DNA from: Chloroflexota bacterium
GTDB taxonomy: Bacteria; Chloroflexota; Dehalococcoidia; DSTF01; RBG-16-68-14
DNA length: 36,324 nt
Reading direction: 5' to 3'
Assembly: GCA_003228685.1 (NCBI GenBank)
Contig: QIFC01000113.1
Span: 1 to 36,324 of the forward strand
Made by a program: the position numbers and the translations under genes. The notes below the pieces were generated by a model. The model was not told where the DNA came from. It worked only from the letters and a program-made list of their open reading frames with translations, and ran no database searches. Below, in pieces: positions 30,434 to 36,324 of this stretch (positions are counted from its first letter, which is position 1; every line of letters starts with the position of its first letter).

Positions 30434-31231
30434 ATGACAAACGCGATGGACCTGTTCAAGCTTGATGGAAAGGTGGCGCTGGTCACTGGGGGGTCGCGCG
30501 GCTTGGGGCTCGCCGCGGCGGAAGGGCTCGCCGAGGCGGGCGCGGACGTCGCGATCTGTGGTCGCGACCAAGGGAGCCTAGACGCAGCGCTCAAGGGCCT
30601 GGCGAGCACAGGCAAGAACTGCATCGCGATCCAGTGCGACATCAGCAGCGAGGACGATGTGGTGCAGATGGCGAGCCGCGTGAAGGACCACTACGGCAGA
30701 TGCGACGTACTGGTGAACAACGCGGGCACCAGCGCCATCGTCCCTTCGGCGCAGATGACGGCCGACGCCTGGAACGCGATGATGGCGACGAACCTGACGG
30801 GGACGTTCATGTGCTGCCGTGAGATCGGCAAGCTGATGATCGAGCAGGGCTCCGGGAGCATCATTAACCTCTCCAGCGAGAACGGGCAGGTAGGCTTCTC
30901 GTGGGGCATGACCGCCTACGCGACGACGAAGATCGGCATCATCGGCCTCACGCGGTCGCTGGCGGTGGAGTGGGGCCAGCACGGCATTCGCGTCAACGCG
31001 CTCCTGCCCGGCAACACCGAGGTGGGGATGATGGAGTCGATGAAGGATAAGGAGAGCCCCTTCTACAAGCTGGCCGGTGAGGCGCTGTTGAATCTGATTC
31101 CGCTGAACAATTTCGGGACCGCCGACGACATGAAGGGCGTCACTGTGTTTCTGGCATCGGACGCCTCACGGTACGTGACCGGCGTGAAGCTTGTGTTCGA
31201 TGGCGGCTTTACCATCAACGCCGGCGTCTGA
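30434..31231 (+). CDS. Short-chain dehydrogenase/reductase
   Basis: The product is 265 aa, classical SDR length. Motifs: VALVTGGSRGLGLAAAEGLA (cofactor loop), CDVLVNNAGTSAIVP, INLSSENGQVGFSWGMTAYA with catalytic Ser, and Y-A-T-T-K. The C-terminal FLASDASRYVTGVKLVFDGG is typical. CGR after the second strand suggests NADP preference, which is only an inference. GGAG nine bases upstream of ATG. It follows recJ by 21 bp. FabG-like ketoacyl reduction, gluconate or polyol oxidation are all possible substrates. Confidence 0.9.
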   Translation: MTNAMDLFKLDGKVALVTGGSRGLGLAAAEGLAEAGADVAICGRDQGSLDAALKGLASTGKNCIAIQCDISSEDDVVQMASRVKDHYGRCDVLVNNAGTSAIVPSAQMTADAWNAMMATNLTGTFMCCREIGKLMIEQGSGSIINLSSENGQVGFSWGMTAYATTKIGIIGLTRSLAVEWGQHGIRVNALLPGNTEVGMMESMKDKESPFYKLAGEALLNLIPLNNFGTADDMKGVTVFLASDASRYVTGVKLVFDGGFTINAGV

Positions 31232-31238
31232 GCGGCTC

Positions 31239-31266
31239 TCGACGTGCGTCGAAAGCGGTGTATACT
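31239..31266 (+). promoter_or_regulatory. Candidate promoter for the beta-propeller lipoprotein
   Basis: TCGACG (31239-31244) and TATACT (31261-31266) are 16 bp apart. The expected transcription start near 31273 falls within the ribosome-binding site GGAGGAG (31271-31277), so the leader would be very short. Confidence 0.35.
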
Positions 31267-31287
31267 CGGCGGAGGAGATATTGGCGA

Positions 31288-32835
31288 ATGAGGTTGTCGA
31301 TCTCTTGGGCTGGTCTTCTCGCGGTTGCGATACTCGCAGCCATAGCTGTGGCATGCGCTGGCAGCGCTGTCGCGCCCGGACCAGCGTCATCGCCCACGCC
31401 ACAGGCATCGCCTCAGATTGACCGAGGAGTGATCGCCTTCTCCATGCGGGGAAACATCTACACCGTTCGATCGGACGGATCGGAGTTGCAGCGCCTGCTG
31501 GAGCCAGCCAACGAGGCCTACTCAGCGCCAGCGTTCTCGCCAGACGGCGGCCGGCTCGCCTACATCGTCGACCGCAAGAGAGTCGTGGTCGTGGACGCGA
31601 GCGACATCAGCACCGTCCTGTCCGACATCGACCTGTACCTCGACCGAACGCCGCCCACGCCGATCGCGTCCGACTTCTCGATGGGTCCCGTCGCCGTGCA
31701 CTGGTCGCCGGACGGCACGATGCTGCTGGTCACGCGCCAACGGCTGGGCGGCAGCGGCGCCTCTGACGTGCTGCTGATGAACGTCTCGGGAACCGAGCTG
31801 CGAAGCCTCCTGGACGCGGGCACGTTCATCGAGGCGACGTGGTGGCGGGACGCTGATGGCACGCCACTCGTCCTCGTCGTGGCCGCCGATGCCAGCCAGA
31901 CCGCGGTCACCTACGACCTTGACGGCTCAGCCGTAGGCCGCGGGCTCCCCGCCACAGCGACGCGGTCTGCCGTCGCCTCGTTGCAGCATCCGGACGGCAG
32001 TTCCGCATTGATCCGTTCAGCGCTGGGCAGCCCCGAGCCTTTCGAGCCGATCGAGGTGGAGGACGCCGAGGGCACGAGTATCGTCGCGGGCGGCTGCGGC
32101 GCTACCTGGTCGCCCGACGGGGAGCGGTTCGCCTTCTACAACGGCTTCGGCATCGCGCTGAAGGACCCAGACGCGCTGCCGAACGATGTCGAACTGATCG
32201 TGACGAACGCCGACCTCTCAATCGCCGATGACGCGAGCGGGCCGCGCGAGGACCTCTGCGCCGGGCTAGGCATCTCGTGGTCGACCAATGCCGCGGTACC
32301 TGAGTTGGGGGAGTCTGTCTCCCTCTCGGTGCTGTCCTACAGAAGCTTCCGCAGTGAAGACCTCGGCATCGAGTTCGATCTGCCGGACTCTTGGGAGGGT
32401 GGCGCGGGGAATATGCCGTACGCCTCGTGCTTCGGCTGCCTCGTCATTGGACCGTCGGGTGCTGCACCGCCGTACGGGATCGCCATCTTTGATACCACAC
32501 GGGACTTCAGCGGCCCGGAGTGTGGGAACGACTTCGGCGGCTGCCCCGTGATGGGGTCGTTCGGCATCCGCACGCTCACCGACGGTGAAGAAACAATGCT
32601 GACCGTTGCCGGACTGCCAGCGGCGCAGCAGCGCATGTTCCGGCAGCCACCGCTAGGGCTCACGAACGAGACCGGCGAGACGAGGAACTATCGCGATGTG
32701 GCCACGGCCATAGACACGCCTGTCGGAAGCGACCTGATCGTTTTAGGTTTCTACCGGGAGGACGATGAGGTTGGCGAACTGGAGGTCGGACTTGCCTACG
32801 ATGCGCTGCTGGCGAGTGTGGTAATCGTGGAGTAG
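31288..32835 (+). CDS. Secreted lipoprotein with TolB-like beta-propeller
   Basis: The product is 515 aa from ATG 31288 (GGAGGAG upstream). A hydrophobic signal (about 5-22) ends in AVACAGS, a weak lipobox with Cys as the likely lipidated residue, followed by a Pro/Ser linker. TolB/WD40-type repeats appear as GNIYTVRSDGSELQRLL, APAFSPDGGRLAYIVD, AVHWSPDGTMLLVTRQ and ATWSPDGERFAFYNG. A C-terminal region (about 365-515; LGIEFDLPDSWEGG, FGCLVIGPSGAAPPYGIAIF) is a separate domain with two Cys pairs, similar to PsbP/Mog1-like surface folds, which I mention only as a resemblance. Extracytoplasmic binding role inferred. Confidence 0.8.
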   Translation: MRLSISWAGLLAVAILAAIAVACAGSAVAPGPASSPTPQASPQIDRGVIAFSMRGNIYTVRSDGSELQRLLEPANEAYSAPAFSPDGGRLAYIVDRKRVVVVDASDISTVLSDIDLYLDRTPPTPIASDFSMGPVAVHWSPDGTMLLVTRQRLGGSGASDVLLMNVSGTELRSLLDAGTFIEATWWRDADGTPLVLVVAADASQTAVTYDLDGSAVGRGLPATATRSAVASLQHPDGSSALIRSALGSPEPFEPIEVEDAEGTSIVAGGCGATWSPDGERFAFYNGFGIALKDPDALPNDVELIVTNADLSIADDASGPREDLCAGLGISWSTNAAVPELGESVSLSVLSYRSFRSEDLGIEFDLPDSWEGGAGNMPYASCFGCLVIGPSGAAPPYGIAIFDTTRDFSGPECGNDFGGCPVMGSFGIRTLTDGEETMLTVAGLPAAQQRMFRQPPLGLTNETGETRNYRDVATAIDTPVGSDLIVLGFYREDDEVGELEVGLAYDALLASVVIVE

Positions 32836-32839
32836 TGAA

Positions 32840-33286
32840 CTAAGGCCAGCGCTGGATGTGCCGCTTCTCGCTGTCATAGGAGATGAGGGTGGCAGACTCG
32901 ATCTCGACGGCGAAGAGGTGGCAGGGCTCCTCCAGCCGGAACTCGATCTTCTTGTAGAGCGCATCAGCGTAACGCAGCCGCAACTCCGCGTCCTGCACGT
33001 CCGTAGCGCGACCTCGCAGCTTGAACTCGCCGTCTTTGGCGTGTCTATCCGTGATCGCGCTGTGGACGAGGCAGCGTGGGTCGCGCAGGAGGTCGAGCGC
33101 CTTCTTAGACTGCCACATCATCCCCAGCAGCAGGAGCCCCTCGGTGATGAGGGGCTCTACCGGGCTGATGCGAGGCGAGCCGTCCTTGGTCAGCGTGCCG
33201 ACGAGCACAACGCCTGAGCTATCGAAGCGCTTCTCGCCTTCCGCCGCCAGCTCCGGCGCTTGTTCGGCAAACGCGCCCCAATTCAT
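32840..33286 (-). CDS. Pyridoxamine-phosphate-oxidase-like FMN-binding protein
   Basis: The product is 148 aa. SGVVLVGTLTKDGSPRISPV and LLLLGMMWQSKKALDLLRDP are the strands of the FMN-binding split barrel of the PNPOx-like family; FKLRGRATDV is the third. Members reduce or oxidise small molecules, or bind F420 or heme; cofactor cannot be told here. The ATG (33286) directly follows the palindrome GCGAGTCCTTCGGACTCGC, whose loop reads AAGGA on the minus strand at a spacing of six, so the palindrome supplies the ribosome-binding site. Convergent with the lipoprotein, 4 bp apart. Confidence 0.8.
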   Translation of the reverse strand: MNWGAFAEQAPELAAEGEKRFDSSGVVLVGTLTKDGSPRISPVEPLITEGLLLLGMMWQSKKALDLLRDPRCLVHSAITDRHAKDGEFKLRGRATDVQDAELRLRYADALYKKIEFRLEEPCHLFAVEIESATLISYDSEKRHIQRWP

Positions 33287-33287
33287 G

Positions 33288-33345
33288 GCGAGTCCTTCGG
33301 ACTCGCTGGCAGAAGGGCTGACCTCTGGTCAGCTATCCCTTCTGC
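33288..33345. repeat. Palindromic elements carrying the PNPOx ribosome-binding site
   Basis: Hairpin GCGAGTCCTTCGGACTCGC (33288-33306), then TG, then B arms GCAGAAGGG (33309-33317) and CCCTTCTGC (33337-33345) around inner hairpin CTGACCTCTGGTCAG (33318-33332). The first hairpin ends one base from the start codon and its loop carries AAGGA. Confidence 0.8.
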
Positions 33346-33393
33346 GGCGCGCTTGCAGACCGTGGCCTGATGTCCCATAGGCCCTAAGGCCCC

Positions 33394-35307
33394 CTATACC
33401 TCGCGGAACTCGCCTTCGACGGTGCCTTCGGCCTCTTTCTCCTCTTCAGCCTCACCTGCCGCGGCTTCGCCGTCCGCGCCGACCGGGGCGCCCTCGCCCT
33501 CCGGCGGCTCCTCGTACATGGCGGCGCCGATCTTCTGCATCGACCCGCTCAAGTCCGTCATGGTGCTCTGAATAGCGCCGGAGTCCTGCCCGGCGAGGGC
33601 ATCACGAACGGCCTTAACCTTGGCCTCGACCTCCGTCTTGAGGTCGTCTTCGACCTTGTCTGCATTTTCGCGGAGCGTCTTCTCGGCGGTGTACGCGAGC
33701 GAATCGGCCTGGTTGCGGACCTCGACCTCCTCGCGGCGCTTCTGGTCCTCCTCGGCGTGCAGTTCGGCCTCCTGCTGCGCTTTCTCGACCGCTTCTTTGT
33801 CGAGGCCGGAGCCGGCCGTGATCGTGATCTTCTGCTCCCGGCCGCTCGCCTTGTCCTGAGCGCTGACGTTGAGGATGCCGTTCGCGTCCATATCGAACGT
33901 CACCTCGATCTGGGGGAGGCCTCGGGGCGCCGGGGGGATGCCGTCCAGCATGAAGCGGCCAAGCGAGTTGTTGTCGCCGGCCATGGAGCGTTCGCCCTGG
34001 AGGACGTGGATCTCGACGCTCGGCTGGTTATCGGCCGCGGTCGAGAACGTCTGGCTCTTGCTGGTCGGGATCGTCGTGTTGCGGGGGATGACGGGCGTGC
34101 CAACGCCGCCCAGCGTCTCGATGCCGAGCGTCAGCGGCGTGACGTCCAATAGGAGGACATCGCTGACGTCACCCTTGAGCACGCCGGCCTGAATTGCGGC
34201 GCCGATCGCGACGACCTCGTCCGGGTTGACGCCCTTGTGCGGCTCCTTGCCAAAGTACTCCTGCACGACCTCCTGCACCTTGGGCATGCGCGTCTGGCCT
34301 CCAACGAGGACCACCTCGTCCACCGCCGACGCTTCGATGCCCGCGTCCGAGAGCGCCTGCTTCACCGGACCAAGCGTGCCATCCACGAGGTCGCCGACGA
34401 GCTGTTCCAGCTTGGCGCGCGTGAGCGTCATGGTGAGGTGCTTGGGGCCGGAGGAGTCCGCCGTGATGAACGGCAGGTTGACTTCGGTCTGGAGCACGGT
34501 GGACAGCTCGATCTTCGCTTTCTCGGCGCCTTCGCGCAGGCGCTGGAGCGCCATCGGGTCCTGCTTCAGATCGATCGCCTGCTCCTTCTTGAACTCGTCC
34601 GCCAACCAGTCGATGATGCGCTGGTCGAAGTCGTCGCCGCCGAGGTGCGTGTCGCCGCTGGTCGCCTTCACCTGGAAGGTGCCTTCGCCCAGCTCCAGGA
34701 TGGAGATGTCGAACGTGCCGCCGCCGAGGTCGAACACGGCGATCGTCTCGTCGCCCTTCTTTTCGAGGCCGTAGGCGAGCGCGGCGGCCGTCGGCTCGTT
34801 GATGATGCGCAGCACCTCTAGTCCGGCGATCTTGCCGGCGTCCTTGGTCGCCTGGCGCTGGCTGTCGTTGAAGTAGGCCGGCACGGTGATCACCGCTTCG
34901 GTCACGGTATCACCAAGATAGGCCTCCGCGTCCGTCTTAAGCTTCTGCAGGATCATGCCGGCGACCTCAGGCGGTGAGTAGCTCTTCTCGCCCATCGTCA
35001 CCTGGGTGTCGCCGTTGTCGGCCTTGGAGATGGCGTAGGAGAGCAGCTCGACGTCCTTCTGGATTTCGGCGTCGTCGAAGCGGCGGCCCATCAGGCGCTT
35101 GACCGAGTAGACGGTGTTCTGCGGGTTCGTCACCGCCTGGTTCTTGGCGACGGTGCCGACGAGACGCTCGCCGGTCTTGCTGACCGCGACAACGGACGGT
35201 GTGATCCGCCCGCCTTCCGAGTTGGGAATGACGGCCGGCTCTCCGCCCTCCATGACGGCGATCACGCTGTTCGTGGTCCCCAGGTCGATTCCGATTACCT
35301 TAGCCAT
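33394..35307 (-). CDS. dnaK: Chaperone DnaK (Hsp70)
   Basis: The product is 637 aa, full length. ATPase domain: [56 protein letters not shown] and [20 protein letters not shown]. Linker and substrate-binding domain: [20 protein letters not shown], ending in an acidic Glu/Gly/Ala-rich tail ([17 protein letters not shown]). It folds nascent and stressed proteins with GrpE as nucleotide exchange factor. The start overlaps the small coiled-coil gene by 8 bases, so they are translationally coupled within hrcA-grpE-X-dnaK. dnaJ is not in the window. Confidence 0.98.
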   Translation of the reverse strand: MAKVIGIDLGTTNSVIAVMEGGEPAVIPNSEGGRITPSVVAVSKTGERLVGTVAKNQAVTNPQNTVYSVKRLMGRRFDDAEIQKDVELLSYAISKADNGDTQVTMGEKSYSPPEVAGMILQKLKTDAEAYLGDTVTEAVITVPAYFNDSQRQATKDAGKIAGLEVLRIINEPTAAALAYGLEKKGDETIAVFDLGGGTFDISILELGEGTFQVKATSGDTHLGGDDFDQRIIDWLADEFKKEQAIDLKQDPMALQRLREGAEKAKIELSTVLQTEVNLPFITADSSGPKHLTMTLTRAKLEQLVGDLVDGTLGPVKQALSDAGIEASAVDEVVLVGGQTRMPKVQEVVQEYFGKEPHKGVNPDEVVAIGAAIQAGVLKGDVSDVLLLDVTPLTLGIETLGGVGTPVIPRNTTIPTSKSQTFSTAADNQPSVEIHVLQGERSMAGDNNSLGRFMLDGIPPAPRGLPQIEVTFDMDANGILNVSAQDKASGREQKITITAGSGLDKEAVEKAQQEAELHAEEDQKRREEVEVRNQADSLAYTAEKTLRENADKVEDDLKTEVEAKVKAVRDALAGQDSGAIQSTMTDLSGSMQKIGAAMYEEPPEGEGAPVGADGEAAAGEAEEEKEAEGTVEGEFREV

Positions 35308-35578
35308 TGTCTTGTTCCCCCTTCTCTGAAGGCTTCATTGGGTCCGAGCCCTGTGAGTACGTGAGATACTTGTGCTCGGCGTCTAGGTAGGCTTCCTCGA
35401 GCTGGCCAAGCTCGAACTGCAGGTCTTCGATGCGCTGCTCTTCGTCCGCGGTTGGGCCAGCCTCGGCAACGACGGCGTTGGTGAGAGCGCCAAACTGGTC
35501 GTCCAGGCGCTCCTTGACCGCGAGAATCAGATCGCGGCGCTCTCGCCACTTATCGATCACTTCGTTTTCTGTGCTCAT
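35300..35578 (-). CDS. Small coiled-coil protein between grpE and dnaK
   Basis: The product is 92 aa, highly charged, almost all predicted helix: [20 protein letters not shown], then [29 protein letters not shown] with a clear heptad-like pattern. GAGGTA upstream of ATG 35578. It lies 16 bp after grpE and overlaps dnaK by 8 bases, so it must be expressed with the chaperone genes. I do not recognise the family. A helper or adaptor of DnaK/GrpE is an inference from position alone. Confidence 0.75.
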   Translation of the reverse strand: MSTENEVIDKWRERRDLILAVKERLDDQFGALTNAVVAEAGPTADEEQRIEDLQFELGQLEEAYLDAEHKYLTYSQGSDPMKPSEKGEQDNG

Positions 35579-35594
35579 TGAGTACCTCTCGTCG

Positions 35595-36191
35595 TCAGGC
35601 TGAAGCCTGACCCTCGGTTTCGCTGTTCGGCTGCTGTTTCTGTTCGCCGTCGCCTTTGCCGACGACGACCATGGCGGGGCGGATGACGCGGTCGCCGAGC
35701 TTGTAGCCCTTCTGGACGACCGAGATGACTTTGCCGGCGTCGCCGGGCGCTTCGCTGATCGCTTCGTGCACGGTGGGATCGAACTGTTGAGCGTCGGCCT
35801 CGATCTCGGTGACGCCGGCGTTCTGGAGCACCGCCTCGAACTTGCGGTAGATCATCCAGATGCCATCGATCCAGGTCAGGCCGGCAAGCTTCCGGTCGAC
35901 GTCGCGCAGGGCGCGCTCAATGTCGTCCATCAGGGGCAGCAGATTGATGATCAGCGAGGCGGTGGCCAGCCTGGCCACCTCGCGCCGCTCTTCCTCCATC
36001 CGCCGCTTGTAGTTCTGGTAGTCGGCGGCGGAGCGCTGCCAGCTCTCGTAGTGCTTCCCGGCGAGCTGCTTCTCTTCCTCCAGCCGTACGCGCAGGCCCT
36101 CGACGTCGTCCGGCTCCTGCCGGCCGACTGCTTGCCCGGCCGCATCAGCCACCGCATCGTGCGCGGCCTCTTCGGGTTGTTCGTCAGTCAT
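35595..36191 (-). CDS. grpE: Nucleotide exchange factor GrpE
   Basis: The product is 198 aa. An acidic N-terminus leads into the long coiled coil (LRVRLEEEKQLAGKHYESWQ, RSAADYQNYKRRMEEERREV), then the C-terminal beta domain GKVISVVQKGYKLGDRVIRP AMVVVGKG, the GrpE signature. It exchanges ADP on DnaK. Starts at ATG 36191, five bases after the hrcA stop. Confidence 0.97.
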   Translation of the reverse strand: MTDEQPEEAAHDAVADAAGQAVGRQEPDDVEGLRVRLEEEKQLAGKHYESWQRSAADYQNYKRRMEEERREVARLATASLIINLLPLMDDIERALRDVDRKLAGLTWIDGIWMIYRKFEAVLQNAGVTEIEADAQQFDPTVHEAISEAPGDAGKVISVVQKGYKLGDRVIRPAMVVVGKGDGEQKQQPNSETEGQASA

Positions 36192-36196
36192 CGCTT

Positions 36197-36324
36197 CTAC
36201 CCTGGGGGACCTTCGTACTGTTCCGCGAGCAGCTCGCTCATCACGTCCGCCAGGTAGCGGACGGTGGATATGGTGCGTGAGTAACGCATGCGCATGGGCC
36301 CGACGACGGCGAGCGCGCCCGAGG
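36197..36324 (-). CDS. hrcA: Heat-inducible transcription repressor HrcA, 3' end only
   Basis: About 42 codons, continuing beyond the window. [20 protein letters not shown] and [15 protein letters not shown] match the HrcA C-terminus (G-x-x-G-V-I-G-P-x-R-M-x-Y). HrcA represses chaperone operons through CIRCE operators; that operator, if present, would lie upstream of this fragment and outside the window. Position directly before grpE supports the call. Confidence 0.9.
   Translation of the reverse strand, partial: SGALAVVGPMRMRYSRTISTVRYLADVMSELLAEQYEGPPG

Overview
The window is a GC-rich bacterial chromosome segment. Its gene set fits a deep-branching, probably monoderm lineage such as Chloroflexota (Dehalococcoidia/SAR202-like): hrcA-grpE-X-dnaK order, FabD/FabF next to recJ, SDR, MaoC and CoA-transferase genes of acyl-CoA metabolism, an LPxAG-like anchored secreted protein, and many interspersed short palindromes. 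The phylum is an inference from gene content. No rRNA, tRNA or CRISPR was seen.

Layout. 0-7.3 kb, all minus strand and rich in palindromes: a partial isocitrate/isopropylmalate dehydrogenase-family gene, a small membrane protein, an overlapping MaoC - PaaI thioesterase - gamma-glutamylcyclotransferase-like operon, a frameshifted YihY/BrkB gene, a doubly disrupted family-39 glycosyltransferase, and a secreted protein with an LPQAG tail. 7.7-9.75 kb: a complete IS1595-family element with 24-bp terminal repeats and an 8-bp target duplication; it carries a DUF3800 passenger and a 39-codon ORF. 9.9-18.6 kb, minus: SCP2-like protein, ferritin-like diiron protein, Nif3-family protein, MoxR ATPase, two secreted proteins, an SDR, a GNAT-like protein and an acetyl-CoA hydrolase/transferase. 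18.7-19.8 kb, plus: an Mrr_N-type winged-helix plus nuclease-like protein and a small partner. 19.8-23.5 kb, minus: dnaE. 23.7-24.8 kb: three small unknown genes, two of them overlapping tail to tail. 25.0-32.8 kb, plus: NifU-like protein, fabD, fabF, two tandem DinB-like paralogues, recJ, an SDR and a beta-propeller lipoprotein. 32.8-36.3 kb, minus: a PNPOx-like protein, dnaK, a small coiled-coil protein, grpE and the end of hrcA.

The most unusual signal is a family of modular palindromes at gene junctions. Hairpin A (GCTGACC-NNC-GGTCAGC and its GCTGAACC and GCTAGC variants) is joined by CTTGG to hairpin B (GCAGATGC-TTC-GCATCTGC and variants), and the loop of B may hold another A. These elements supply stop codons, encode short N- and C-terminal protein segments and, before three genes, carry a Shine-Dalgarno sequence in the loop with the arm ending directly at the start codon. 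At several junctions the intact 3' end of a gene is followed by one or more extra, mostly synonymously diverged copies of the same 3' coding end (cyclotransferase-like gene, MaoC, YihY, Nif3, perhaps moxR). The 5' end of moxR is likewise duplicated on both sides of an inserted secreted-protein gene. Together these suggest a junction-targeted process of insertion, duplication or allele replacement that I do not recognise as a described system.
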